A DNA stretch of 64,000 bases, from the NCBI GenBank assembly GCA_030323885.1, contig CM059187.1:125534025-125598024 (forward strand), in the 5' to 3' direction. The notes below the pieces were generated by a model. That model did not search any database. It saw nothing but the letters and a program-made list of their open reading frames with translations, and was not told where the DNA came from. This DNA is from Branchipolynoe longqiensis. Taxonomy: Eukaryota > Annelida > Polychaeta > Phyllodocida > Polynoidae. The translations under genes were made by a program, and so were the position numbers. Shown here piece after piece: positions 10,786 through 21,645 of this stretch (within the stretch, counting starts at the first letter, position 1; every line of letters starts with the position of its first letter).

Positions 10786-11216
10786 ACACGACCCGGGCGA
10801 CTCGGCTCACCCGAGTCATCAGAATTTCAAAATAGAACACCGCGAGTGGAGTCGACAAATACACATGCCGTGTGCAAAACAACCCGACCCCAGTAACCCA
10901 CCTCTTGACTGGGGTTTGTGAGGAGCCATGACGTCACATCTGAGCTGGAACCTGTAGGATAATCGCTACCAGTACAAGTCCTACGTGTTGATTTAATGAT
11001 TTTTTTTTTTAATAACCCAGATTGTCAGCTTCTACAATCATAAAATACTTTAAATCCTATTTTGCTGTACATATATCGGTTATTGAAAAAACTATTAAGC
11101 TTTAGATTAAGCCACCATTTTGTCCACCCCGAGCGTATTCGTTTATTCAACCCAAATCTCTAGGATGTGCGCATGCGTCAAAAGGTGGCTCGGGTAACCC
11201 GAGTTGATTAATCGAT
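10786..11216. mobile_element. MITE-like element with 'acccgagt' termini
   Basis: Left 'gattaacacgacccgggcga' and right 'cgggtaacccgagttgatta' are partial inverted counterparts. The order of inner blocks (GCGCATGCGTCAAAAGGTG, 'ggtttgtgaggagcc') recurs inverted at about 32349-32547. Boundaries are approximate. Confidence 0.45.
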
Positions 11217-12720
11217 TACGCCATAGAATACGTTGTCATTCACCCTTACTGCAACCCCAGAGTGAGCACGGGGTGAATCTTTTATTTAGTTGTTATACTT
11301 ACAGGCACGTGTGAAACAAGTTTTAAGGGATTCCAGTTTTGTAACTTTTGTTGGCATCAAAGAATAATAATAAAATATTTATTTCCACATGATCAGTGTT
11401 TACAAAGAGAAGTCAATCAGTAATGTACCAAATGCTTCACATGAGGTCTTAAAATTAAGTTTGTATTAAATTCATCTTTGTGTGATAAATATTAAGAACA
11501 TTTTATGTTTTAACGGATTACAGTTTTGTTGACATCAAAATAATTATGATAATAAAATATTTATTTTCATCTGATTAGTGTACATACAACCAACTTATTA
11601 CAAGTCGCTATTTATATAATTATGAGTAATGTTTCACACGAGGTCATAAGATTAATATGGTATTAAATTCATTTTTGTGTGATCAATATTAAGAAAGTTA
11701 CTGCATTTTTAAACTGACAAAAACGACCAATCTTTGGGTCACCTTTTACAATGGGGAAAAAGATCAAATTGCATTGAGCGCCTACTTCCCATCTTTGTAA
11801 GTTATGGGATTCGAACCCCGGGGTTTGAACCCTGGTCGAGTCAAACCAATTACTTAAAAAGTTATACTAGTCACTACCAAGCCTTGCATTCAGCTTTATT
11901 AGGATCGGGCAAGGAGCAGTGGAACGAGGAAAACCAATTGTCCACAATTGAAAATTACCCAGATTAATCAACTAATGTATGTATACAAAATTAAACGGGA
12001 TACCTTTAGATTTTCAGTCTAACATTGTCCCATCTGAGTTGGAAATATAGGATCGAATGTAAGTGTGTGGTTTGGCATTGAAGAAAAAAACTATGTTTCA
12101 AAATCATAAAATCATACCTAGATAAAGACTTCACCCCAACCCAGAGTAGGGGTGAAGAATAACCCATTAGAGAAAGTGTCAAATGGCTGGGTAAATGAAA
12201 GGGCACGCACATTCTTAATTAAAGGAGCAAAATATATTCTTCAGATCCCTCTTTATTACTTACCCTCTATTTTTGATTTGTTAAATAAATTATTTCAAAG
12301 GTCACATCGAGAGCATTATGGGACTGTGATCTTGGTTTTTTGCATGTGTCATTTCACTTTAAGCCAATATAGACCCTGGATACTGTAACCTTCCGGTTCA
12401 TATTAAAGCAGGTTTTGCTCATATTTAGATATAGTTATCATTCACCCCATCTCTGGGTAGGGGTGAATCTTGTATCTACTTGAAACTTTTAAACCCGCCC
12501 AGGCTATGGTGCCATCAAACTTCCAATGGGCATCCTGGAACCTGTCTTGGTTACACATGGTACTTGGTATGAGGGCACGGCTAATGAGGTCATGGGATTG
12601 ACCTAATTAGTTAATTGGATTGACCTAATTAGTTACTTCCTGCTTAAAGGCTGTCTCAAATAGGTGTCCAAGGGGATGGCTTAGATTTGACCTGGAAAAC
12701 GGTACTAACCTGTGAATCAA
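11217..12720. other. AT-rich upstream region with SINE piece and small hairpins
   Basis: It contains the SINE fragment at 11791-11935. Three short inverted repeats of the type 'ttcacccc...ggggtgaa' lie near 11238-11282, 12130-12158 and 12440-12470. 'tggattgacctaattagtta' is repeated near 12590-12625. A pair of near repeats at 11345-11480 and 11520-11660 share 'aataataaaatatttatt'. No exon was recognised, although a 5' non-coding exon of the ankyrin gene may be here. Confidence 0.4.
11791..11935 (+). repeat. tRNA-derived SINE fragment
   Basis: 'gggtttgaaccctggtcgag' (B-box region), 'aaaccaattacttaaaaagt', 'ccttgcattcagctttatta' and 'gatcgggcaagga' match the family seen at 4895. The head and tail are missing. 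Confidence 0.6.
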
Positions 12721-12772
12721 TATTTTTTAGGTGAAGCATAGAACAAAAATATAGAAGTAATCTAAAGGCCTG

Positions 12773-13957
12773 ATGGAAGGTACACTGGAAGAAGACAGTA
12801 CAGAGGGGCTACTCCTTACAGCTGTTAAAGAAAATAATCTTCAAGCAACACGTCGACTACTCTCGTCTCACCCTAATATTGACATACACAGACTTGGATA
12901 TGGTGTTTTGGAAGATACAAAAACAAAGAATATGTTATGTGTTGCTGCCCAGGAGGGCCATGTGGGTATGGTTGAAGAGTTGTGCCGCTCATGGGGGGCC
13001 CAGCCAGATTCTGCGGATTTGAGTGATACAATGTGGCGAAGGAGAGCTATACACCATGCAGCGGCGCGTGGCCATGTTCAAGTAGTTCAGCAACTAGTTG
13101 AGTGTGGCTCGGACACCAATGTGTGCGACGCCGACAGCCGGACTCCCCTTTATTGGGCAGCCACGAACGGGTGGGTGGCGGTGGCCGAGTATCTGTTAAA
13201 ACACGGCGCCAACATCAGCATGACCCAACGGGATGGCTTTACGCCGCTCCATGCCTCCACGTATCTCGGCCATCTCTCTATGTGTCAGTTCCTCATTGCG
13301 AACAGGGCCGACATCAACTCTGCGGACCGCGACGGCTGGACGCCATTGCACGCGGCCGTCTGCTACAACCACCTGGATGTGGTTCGCTTGTACCTGCGCT
13401 CTGGCGCTCTCGTCAACAACAAAACCAGCGACCAGGAAACGCCACTGCACATCGCCATCGAGCACGGCCAACGCGACATCCTCAGCGACCTGCTCGCCTA
13501 CGGGGCACGGCTGGAGGAGCGGAATGGGGACGGGGCATCGCCTTTCTTTGAATCTGTCTGGCGGAACAAGTACCAAGTCGCCAAATACCTCATCAACATG
13601 GGTGCTGACTTGAGCGTTCGAAACGACGCTGGGGTGACTGCGCTGTACATAAGCACTTTAAGGTACTATGACCGCGACATGAGCAAGCCAAGCTTGACCG
13701 AGTTGATGCTGGCTGCTGGGTGTGATCTGCAGTCTGAAGCTTGGATTCGCAGCGACAGCGTTCCGGGATATGGGGTATCAAATGAGCACAAGGAGCTGCT
13801 AAATTGGTTGCGCTATAGGGCGTGCAACCCAGCATCATTGCAGCAGCTCAGTAGCTGGGTTGTTCGTAAGCAACTGGGACAAAATATAAGCAATAAGGCC
13901 AAATTGCTTCCCACTCCTGGCAAACTGCAGGATTTTGTGGCTTTAGAGTTGTTATAG
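12773..13957 (+). CDS. Ankyrin-repeat and SOCS-box protein (ASB-like)
   Basis: The ORF encodes 394 residues without introns. Ankyrin repeats run from about residue 12 to 310, with clear repeat signatures such as GFTPLHASTYLGHLSMCQFL, GWTPLHAAVCYNHLDVVRLY and ETPLHIAIEHGQRDILSDLL, roughly eight to nine units. The last 45 or so residues (NPASLQQLSSWVVRKQL, LLPTPGKLQDFV) have the pattern of a SOCS box, which in known ASB proteins binds elongin B/C and cullin-5 so that the ankyrin part presents substrates for ubiquitination. Start choice: first ATG of the frame, 44 bp after 'tattttttag', which could be the acceptor of a 5'UTR intron. Codons at about 13000-13600 are much more GC-rich than the surroundings. 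The specific ASB orthologue is not assigned. Confidence 0.88.
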   Translation: MEGTLEEDSTEGLLLTAVKENNLQATRRLLSSHPNIDIHRLGYGVLEDTKTKNMLCVAAQEGHVGMVEELCRSWGAQPDSADLSDTMWRRRAIHHAAARGHVQVVQQLVECGSDTNVCDADSRTPLYWAATNGWVAVAEYLLKHGANISMTQRDGFTPLHASTYLGHLSMCQFLIANRADINSADRDGWTPLHAAVCYNHLDVVRLYLRSGALVNNKTSDQETPLHIAIEHGQRDILSDLLAYGARLEERNGDGASPFFESVWRNKYQVAKYLINMGADLSVRNDAGVTALYISTLRYYDRDMSKPSLTELMLAAGCDLQSEAWIRSDSVPGYGVSNEHKELLNWLRYRACNPASLQQLSSWVVRKQLGQNISNKAKLLPTPGKLQDFVALELL

Positions 13958-14015
13958 TGCTAATGAGTGGGTGTGTGACTTTTGTGAGATATATTATAGA
14001 GTATATATGAATGAT

Positions 14016-14095
14016 TGTTTGTTTGTTGTTGGTTTACGTCCTAGCAACATCTAAGGTCATATCAATGATTACCGAGTCCTAGAATCCTACATGAA
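14016..14095 (-). repeat. SINE tail fragment
   Basis: 'ttggtttacgtcctagcaac' and 'atctaaggtcatatca' are the inverted 3' end of the tRNA-derived SINE family. It lies just after the ankyrin/SOCS stop codon, possibly inside its 3'UTR. Confidence 0.65.
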
Positions 14096-14550
14096 GTATT
14101 CGGTACTTGAACAACTTTGTATACCTACTCATCCATTATAACTTTTTTTTATTTCGAAGAAATGGAGAAGATGGTAAATAACTTTTGTACAAGTATGTGA
14201 TGTATAACGTATTATGCTAGTATATAAGATACGTAAGGGAATATTACTTATTATTATTATTGTTTTTGTTATCTTCCGTAAGATACGACACTTTACCAGT
14301 GGCGCCATCTCGCTCACCTCGCCCGGATGTTGACCAGTGTCAGTCCCACGGGAGATTTGTTTTCTTTTTGGGGGTGCTGTTGATACTTAATGTCTTGTAA
14401 ACAGTCCAGGTCATTTATTGAACTCGTGTTCGTGTGTAGGCAACAACAATGAAGCTGACTGCAACATTAGTTTTATGATTCAAAAGTCAAATTTTCGAAT
14501 CCAAAGCATTCATCTAGATTTGATCATACATGTTATACTTAAATGTATAT

Positions 14551-14625
14551 TTTACCTCGGTATACAGCCTCAGGCTAGCCTCAGGCTAGGGAGAGGGAAG
14601 CACATCCAGTCCAGCAATTAGCATA
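14551..14625 (+). repeat. DIRS element left end
   Basis: It begins 'tttacctcggtatacagcct', then a doubled 'caggctagc' and 'gggagagggaagcacatcca'. The distal half is matched inverted at 19856-19890 and the proximal half in the ICR at 19583-19628. Confidence 0.85.
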
Positions 14626-15273
14626 AATAACTCACGACCGGAGGACGCTCGTGAGTTGCTCCAGTTGGATTTATCTACAACAAGCTAATAACTGTAAGTA
14701 ATCGTGATTATTTTGGTTAAGCTTGTGTATGATGCACTTTAGCATCTAGATTGGAAAGTTCAGAACTTTCGTACGTCCACTTTGGACAAGATTAGCATTA
14801 TAAATGTTGAATCGGATAGAACAAAGGATTCCTTTGTCTTGGTTCCATGGTTCGATCAACCCGCTTTGAACGGGTAGAGATGTTGGCACGGTCACATCTC
14901 CTGTGGAGATTCCTTCGGACCCTAATAGAGGGTGTTGTTGGGGATGATCCTGGGTTTCTTTTATAGACTCCCCTTTTGATGAGGCGTTTCTCCGAGTTTC
15001 GTAGCATTTTCTCTCACTTGCTGGCGCAGAAGCCGCGGGTGGGAGAAGTGTACGCGACAGAGAGATGGGAGGTTCTAGAAGCCTACCCCACGTACGGTTG
15101 GTTTCGATACCCAAAACCTACGATACTTAGCTTACCACGCCTGTATTGAGAACGGTGTAAATATGTTACTCATTACCAAATAGATCCTCAACCCAGGTTT
15201 ACCTGGCGTCACTTCGGTGTTCAGTTGAGTTGATTCCGGTTAATAAGTTTCCTTTTTTGGTTACAGACTACCG
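14626..15273 (+). other. DIRS element leader
   Basis: About 650 bp between the left end and the first ATG. A minus-strand ORF of 122 codons covers it, but its composition is unremarkable and it matches no family I know. It is taken as the non-coding leader. Confidence 0.4.
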
Positions 15274-16576
15274 ATGGCTACAAAGCGAAACAAACCGCCG
15301 CCCGCGGCTGCGGAGAGACGCGTGCCTACCGGCTACGATACGTCACCAGATCGGACAGCTCCCCGGTCACCACAGCCAGGGGCCGAGATGCTCTCAGATA
15401 GAGAGAGTGACGAGGGAGTCGTTTACCCGGGAGACCTTACACAACAGGTCAATAGGTTGGTGGAGCAGAAAATGAGAGAACTCCACAGTAAGGACTCAAT
15501 CCACCAATTCCCGCCGATTGATTCAGATTGGCATGATGTCTCTGACTTGGAGGAGACCGACTCGGCCATTGAGGCCCCGCACCCTAAGACGAAGCATAAG
15601 CACCCAGTAAGTTTGTCCGGTGATGAATTCACCAAAGCCACAAAGGGCAAGAAGGTCAAGAAGCCTAAGAAGAAAAGCAAGAAGAAGAAGAAAGATTCAT
15701 CTTCGGATTCTTCGTCCGACTCGTCATCGACTGAGTCGGACTCTGACACAGAAAGGGCTGGCATTTATGCCAAAATTGGCGGCAAGATCCGTAAGGCTAA
15801 GAAAGTAAAAACTACTACCATGATGCGTGACACGATAAAAGGGCATTTCAACACCTTCAAGCCGGCAGAAGTGATTAATAAAATCACGGAACAGATTTCC
15901 GGAATTAAAGGGATCCCGGACAGTGTGGTCAAGGAGATGGATGCGGGTATTCACCTTAATGAAGAGAAAAAGCGTTTTGAGGCGGCACTGTTCACAGTCC
16001 ATAAAGCGGTGTGAGGTGTCCTCGCTACGGTCGTCCCAGTAGCTAACCGCATGCAAACCGAGAATAAATTCTCGTCACTTGCCAGGGGCATGGATAAGGG
16101 CATGGCTCTCCTCACAGCTGCCAGTAACTTTTTGAGCTACCGCAGATATGAAAATGTCTTCAAGGCAGTGACCACGCAAGCCGGTAAGGAAGTGGCCAGA
16201 TCAAAGAAAGTCATGGACAACGACGGCAAAGAGTACACTCTCTTTTTGCCGCCCAAGCCCATTAAGGGTAAACCCTTGGATAAGGGGAAGATGTTTGGTG
16301 GCCAACTTTCCTACCTCTTCAAAGAAGTCGAGGCGGAGACAAAAAGTGGCCGCAACCTGGAACCAGTCAGGAAAACAGACACCTCCCGGTATCGTCGACC
16401 ACGAGGGGATTTTCGTCACCGACGAGGAGCCAGAGCTGGCAGGTCCGGGCCCTTCCTACGGCTATCAGCCGCGAGGCAGGGGTCGGGGAGACAGGCAAGG
16501 CTGGAACGACGGCAACCGCCCGTTCCGGAAGGAGTTTGCCCCGAAACAACCCTTCCCACGCCCAGGCAGCAAATAA
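15274..16576 (+). pseudogene. DIRS Gag-like ORF1, interrupted
   Basis: The frame opens at 15274. It has a proline-rich start, an acidic middle and a lysine/serine block around 15640-15750 (KKKKK followed by repeated DSSS). It hits a TGA at 16012-16014 and resumes in the same frame. Around 16300-16370 the coding signal moves to another frame that ends in an RG-rich, basic tail (RGRGRGDRQGWNDGNRPF) with stop near 16576. DIRS Gag proteins are structural and bind RNA. Frame analysis shows one nonsense codon and one apparent frame change; the latter may be a real Gag-Pol overlap, since the RT frame already runs through there. Confidence 0.7.
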
Positions 16577-18497
16577 ATATTGCTACACAAACAACGGGAC
16601 TAACAGATATGGTGGCTGAATCTACACAAACAGATGTAAGAGATTTTTGTGCTGGAAACATTTTTAACTGTGTCTCTTCTTGGTGCGAAATTACTAGTGA
16701 TGTAAACATTTTAGACATAGTAACTGGTGTTAAAATTCCCTTTATTGAAATCCCAGTGCAACAACGAGTACCTTTCCCATATAGGTTTAATGATGTCGAG
16801 AAACAAGCATTATCTGAACAAGTTACACTCTTTCAGTCTAAAGGCATTATTGAGGAGGTGAGTCACACTCCAGGGGAATTTATCTCTAACATATTTTCCA
16901 GGCCTAAGCCTAATGGAGATATTCGAATGATTTTAGATTTAACCAAATTAAATGATCTCGTAGAATATCAACATTTTAAAATGTTTTCCCTTGACACTGC
17001 CAGGGACTTGGTGACACCTGACGCTTGGATGGCCAGTGTAGATTTACAAGATGCGTATTATACAGTTCCGATTTTTGAAGAACACCGGAAATTCTTAGAT
17101 TTATTTGGAATGATACACTTTTCCAATTTACGTGTATGCCAAATGGCTTAGCGTGTGCTCCATGCCTGTTTACAAAATTACTAAAGCCAGTTTTTTCGGT
17201 TATGGCAAAGAAGGGTCATACTATGTTCCCTTATATTGATGATTCTTTCATTGTTTCACAATCGTTTAATGACTGTCAACACGCTGTTAATGACCTATGT
17301 TCTCTTTTGACAAAACTAGGGTTTTATTTAAATCATAAGAAGTCGGTTTTTGTCCCCACTATTGAACTTAAATGTTTAGGATTTATTATTAATACACAGC
17401 TTATGACTGTTTCACTTCCTGATAACAAACTTACTAAGTTTCATGATACGGCGACCCACTTAGTCGCCTTAAGTAGGCCAAAGATAAGACAGGTCGCGGT
17501 GCTAGTCGGCATACTGATAGCATATGCCCCTGCTATTCTATATGGTAAAGCCCACATAAAATCTTCGGAAATAGATAAGAATTTGGGGTTGGCTCGCACG
17601 AAGGGTAATTTCGAAAGAAAAATGTTTATTTCAGAGGATGGAATGGATGATATTAATTGGTGGTTCGATAACATTCAAAATTCACCTAACCCTATACGGA
17701 TGAATGAACCCAACACAGTAGTTTCTACGGATGCCTCTTTAGAAGGTTGGGGGGCGCATTGCGATTCATTGGCAACAGGGGGACGCTGGTTGCAAGAAGA
17801 GAGTTCAGACCATATTAATGTGTTGGAACTACAAGCCATTTATTTAGGCCTTGCTAGCCTGGTTAAGGTACCAAGTAGACACGTTCGTATTTTGACAGAC
17901 AATACAACTGCAATGGCATATGTACGAAACATGGGTGGGACAAAGTCCAGACCATGCAATGAAATAGCAAGAAAAATTTGGGATTGGGCCCAACTAAATG
18001 ATGTTTGGTTAACTGTGGCATATATTCCCGGCGCACAAAATACCTTAGCTGATCATAAAAGCAGAAATTGTTATGACCATTTAGAATGGTCCCTTAGCCC
18101 AGACATTTTCAGCACAGTGTGTCAGAAGTGGGGCCAACCTGAAGTTTACTTATTTGCTTCACGTAATAATTGTAAAATTGACAAATATGTGTCATGGCAT
18201 CCAGAGCCAGATGCCTGGCAAATAGATGCTTTTTCTCGAACATGGGGGAATAAATTTTATTATATTTTCCCTCCATTCAGCTTGATCAGCCGAGTAACCC
18301 GAAAGATAAAGATGGACAAAGCACACGCAATATTAATCGTTCCCAACTGGCACACGCAACCTTGGCTACCGGGCATAGTGGCAGCCGCCACAGATTGCCT
18401 CCGATTCCGAAGATCACCAGGCAATCTGACACACCAAGGCCCCCTAAAACAACGAGGGGACGTGTCCATGACACCATTGCTGGCATTCCTTTTTTGA
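16577..18497 (+). pseudogene. DIRS reverse transcriptase/RNase H, frameshifted
   Basis: The first part, up to about 17095, carries RT motifs including SRPKPNGDIRMILDLTKLND and VDLQDAYYTVPI. A single missing base near 17096-17101 then shifts the frame. The remainder from 17136 has the YIDD catalytic motif ('FPYIDDSF') and an RNase H domain with STDASLEGWG, ELQAI, TDNTTAM and LADHKSR. Together they would make the polymerase that copies the element RNA. The last about 135 bp overlap the recombinase ORF in another frame. Apart from the one-base lesion the domain is complete, so the copy is not very old. Confidence 0.88.
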
Positions 18498-19456
18498 ATA
18501 CGTATTTAGAGCAATTTGGTTTGGACAAAATTACACAGCAAAGAATTGTCTCAGATGCTTGGCGTAAAGGTACTGTTAAAATGTATACTACGTATTTAAA
18601 AAAGTGGGGCGTTCATTGTTTAATTAAGAAAGTCAAACCCATGAATCCCACCATTTCCCAAGTTGGTAGATTTCTCCGCATGTTAGAAGACGAAGGGTTA
18701 GGGTTTGGATCTATTAATGCTGCTCGGTGTGCTTTATCCGTTATCCTTACACGGATAAATAATGATACGATTGGAAAACACCATGTTATTCATTGGATTT
18801 TGAGATCGATTTATCAAAGGAATCCACCCAAACCGAGATACAGTCAGTTTTGGGATGTTTCAGTTGTGTTTGATTTGTTTAAACAATGGCCTCATAATAG
18901 GCTTCTAGATCTCAAACAGTTAGGGTTTAAGGTAGCGTTGCTTTTGTTATTAGTAACGGGACACAGGGGACAGACTATTGTCGCCCTATCACTAGATGGT
19001 CTAGAAATTTATAAGAAAGAGGCCACATTTGATTTGTCAAAACTGTTGAAATCTAACAGATTAGGAGACCCATTGTCTACAATTAGTGTTACTAGTTTCA
19101 ACGAAAACCCAAAGCTTTGTGTAGTGTCAGCCATTAGGGCTTATATATCCAAGACCAAGGACTTGAGAACTTCAAGACAGTTATTAGTTAGCTTTATTAA
19201 GCCACACAAGGGCATTTCGCGAGATACGCTAGCTCGGTGGACACTTACGATGTTAAAATTGGCAGGCATAGATACGGACAAATATGCCTCACACTCAACA
19301 ACATGTGCTATGGTTTCTAAAGCGCGACTGCTGGGCATTTCCGTCAAGCGGATCCTAGCCCACGCAGGATGGAAAACAGCACGATCGTTTGCAACACACT
19401 ATAACAAGCGATTGGAGAAGTCAAGCACACTGGCCCGACAGCTGCTGAAAGACTAG
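18362..19456 (+). CDS. DIRS tyrosine recombinase
   Basis: The ORF encodes 364 residues. The N-terminal half has a SAM-like core-binding region ('WRKGTVKMYTTYLKKWGVHC'). The catalytic half carries the first arginine in 'TGHRGQTI', then 'HSTTCAM' where the family has H-x-x-R, then 'HAGWKTARSFATHY' with the H/W position and the nucleophilic tyrosine. The second arginine of the R-H-R-Y set is replaced by threonine, so integration activity is probably lost. The frame itself is open. This enzyme type integrates circular cDNA without target duplications. Confidence 0.88.
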   Translation: MATGHSGSRHRLPPIPKITRQSDTPRPPKTTRGRVHDTIAGIPFLNTYLEQFGLDKITQQRIVSDAWRKGTVKMYTTYLKKWGVHCLIKKVKPMNPTISQVGRFLRMLEDEGLGFGSINAARCALSVILTRINNDTIGKHHVIHWILRSIYQRNPPKPRYSQFWDVSVVFDLFKQWPHNRLLDLKQLGFKVALLLLLVTGHRGQTIVALSLDGLEIYKKEATFDLSKLLKSNRLGDPLSTISVTSFNENPKLCVVSAIRAYISKTKDLRTSRQLLVSFIKPHKGISRDTLARWTLTMLKLAGIDTDKYASHSTTCAMVSKARLLGISVKRILAHAGWKTARSFATHYNKRLEKSSTLARQLLKD

Positions 19457-19582
19457 ATCGGCAAGAGGTGAGAATACACTTTGTTTTCGCCAAAATTATC
19501 TTGCCGATTGATGATAAATGTATGTTTAACAATTGTTATTCATATGTAACATGAGATACAGGATAAATGAGATTACGTAAAC

Positions 19583-19717
19583 CTCTCCCTAGCCTGAGGC
19601 TAGCCTGAGGCTGTATACCGAGGTAAAATAGATTAGTTAGACGAATCTTACCTGGGTATAGATGATGGATAACTTGTTTTACCGAGGTATAAGCCTCGGA
19701 TAGACGTGGGCTAGGGC
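19583..19717 (+). repeat. DIRS internal complementary region
   Basis: The first half is the inverse complement of the left end ('cctgaggctgtataccgagg'). The second half is the inverse complement of the right end ('ttacctgggtatagatgatg'). It carries 20 extra bases at 19671-19690 that are absent from the right end; these contain a repeat of 'accgaggtata'. Confidence 0.85.
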
Positions 19718-19855
19718 CCGCCCACCTCACCCTTCCACGTCTATTCGTTTGCTTATACCAAGTAAACTTCAGAGTTTTTTAATACCATTGTCATTTATTA
19801 TTATTATTTTAGATTGTTTATTAGATCATTTATCCTGAATAAGTAGGTAAAGATT

Positions 19856-19948
19856 GCTGGACCGGATGTGCTTCCCTCTCCCTAGCCCACGTCTATCCGA
19901 GGCTTATCCATCATCTATACCCAGGTAAGATTCGTCTAACTAATCTAT
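19856..19948 (+). repeat. DIRS element right end
   Basis: It starts at 'attgctggaccggatgtgct', inverted to the left end, then runs through 'gcccacgtctatccgaggct' and ends near 'ctaactaatctat'. It matches the second half of the ICR. Confidence 0.85.
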
Positions 19949-20089
19949 ATATATGCCCTTGTTAAGCATTAGTTGCTGCATAAAAGTGTATGTTCAGTGA
20001 ATTTAATTGAACCTGTTGGTGTTACTGCTTAAGATTGTAGTGTCAAAATTAATTTTACTTTTTTACCTTCTATTTTGTCCAGTGTATTA

Positions 20090-20475
20090 AAATACTGATG
20101 GTATGGTCCTGTGTCCTGTAGTCCTGAGTACTGACATACTGACAGTATAGTTTTGTGTACTGACATACTGAGAGTAAAGTTCTGTGTACTGACTAGTCCA
20201 GTGTATTGACATACTGACGGCATGGTCCCAAGTACTGACTGTAGTCATGTGTACTGACTAGCCCAGTGTACTGACATACTGACAGTCTGGTCTTGTGTAC
20301 TGACTGTAGTCATGTGTACTGACTAGCCCAGTGTACTGACATACTGACAGTCTGGTCTTGGGTACTGACTGTAGTCCAGTGTACTGACATACTGACTGTA
20401 GTCATGTGCACTGATATACTGATAGTATGGTCCTGTATACTGGCATAGTAATGGTATGGTCTTGCAAACTGACTT
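20090..20475 (+). repeat. Minisatellite of 'gtactgacatactgac' units
   Basis: Variable units built from 'gtgtactgacatactgacag', 'tggtcttgtgtactgactg' and 'tagtcatgtgtactgactag' repeat about ten times with drift. An exact larger repeat of about 76 bp is visible at 20230-20380. ORFs over it are artefacts. Confidence 0.85.
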
Positions 20476-21356
20476 CAGGTTGTCTTGTTATATCTCCGTG
20501 TATGCCCACTAGTACCGACACGCCACCTATCGTCGGAAAAAAAACCCAGCGAAATGTCCCCCCCCCCCCCACCCCCCCTTAGCAATTTATGATAACTGTT
20601 GCTTGCTTCAACCTAAAGTAAGATGGATCATATTAACCAATCAAATATATTTATCGATCTTTTTTTTATGGGAGAAACTAAAACCATTGGACTATGCAAA
20701 CAAGTAGCCATTAGTTGTAGCTTTTTTTCTCTTTTTTTTTTAATGGCTCATATTTATAGTATATCAGGGGCCTATCTTGGGATTTTCATGTGGTAGGGAG
20801 ATTTAATCACACGTGATGAAATAAAGCGCTATAAAACATATTTTAATATAAACAAATATATAGTTGTGATCTCAGGCGGAAGCTATGCCCCTAGTGTGTT
20901 ATGCTACGATGGTTAATATATATCTAATAGCTGTAGTTTATATATTGTGTAACCGTAAAGCATGTTTCCCACCTAATGACGTAATCTAGACCCCGTTCGT
21001 CACTTATCAGAGAAGGAACTGCAAACTATATTCATGCGAATAAACCTAAAATGAAAATCACAGGCAGTCGAATAATGCCAAAATATTTATATGTGTGTGG
21101 GGTTTTATATATCGTTAAACACATGTCCGAAAATGTGTTTCCAATAGTTGGCGCTGCTTCAATGGTTTTGAGTTCCTCCCATTTTTCTGAGGTAAATATG
21201 TTCGATGATCATTATAATTTACATTATTTTAATTATGTTATTAGTTATTTATAAGGGGGCTAACTTTGGCGATACTTCTAATAAATAAAACATGCCAAAT
21301 TAATTTTGGCAAGCACATCAACATTTTTACAGCATGGGATTCAGCTGTAATATATT
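20476..21356. other. Intergenic, low complexity
   Basis: AT-rich with a C-run at 20558-20577. A 67-codon ORF at 21051 shows no recognisable motif. No gene is supported. Confidence 0.4.
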
Positions 21357-21645
21357 CTATTAAAGTTTCTTGGTGGTTTACATCCTAGCCACATCTAACA
21401 TATTAAAACGATTTGTAGTAGTATGCACCCTGATGGCTTTACAGTGCTGCCCTACTGGCACTATAATCTGATAAACCATTCAGCCACCCTAATACTGAGA
21501 AGATCAGTTCTGGCACTATCCTATTAACGATGAGCATCATGCTAGGTAGTAACAAGGATCATTTGTGTCATTGTATGACTCGGCTGAGGTTCGAACCCAC
21601 GATCTTCTGCGTGGGAAGCCATCCCGCACCGTGTGGTCGGTATAA
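21357..21645 (-). repeat. tRNA-derived SINE, diverged
   Basis: Inverted tail 'ggtttacatcctagccacat' is on the left. The tRNA-like head with a B-box-like 'ggttcgaaccc' and 'gggaagccatcccgcaccg' is on the right. Blocks are in family order but diverged. Confidence 0.65.

Larger units (their letters stand above)
14551..19948 (+). mobile_element. DIRS-1-like tyrosine-recombinase retrotransposon
   Basis: Order: left end, leader, Gag-like ORF, RT/RNase H, tyrosine recombinase, internal complementary region (ICR), right end. The inner parts of the two ends are inverted repeats sharing 'tagggagagggaagcacatc'. The ICR (19583-19717) is complementary first to the extreme left end and then to the extreme right end, as if templating a circular junction. 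That is the defining structure of DIRS elements, which insert through a recombinase without target duplication. The copy is damaged: a stop inside the Gag ORF, a frameshift in RT and a lost arginine in the recombinase. The outer ends meet head to tail as 'taatctat' plus 'tttacctcgg' in the ICR, which sets the boundaries. Confidence 0.9.

Noticed and set aside
13196..13576. ORFs in other frames over the ankyrin gene
   Set aside because: Shadows of the ankyrin/SOCS coding sequence in GC-rich codons.
14746..15114. 122-codon minus-strand ORF in the DIRS leader
   Set aside because: No domain, opposite to the element's coding strand. Probably chance.
20000..20480. CRISPR-like array
   Set aside because: Units are contiguous and drifting without unique spacers. 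It is a eukaryotic minisatellite.
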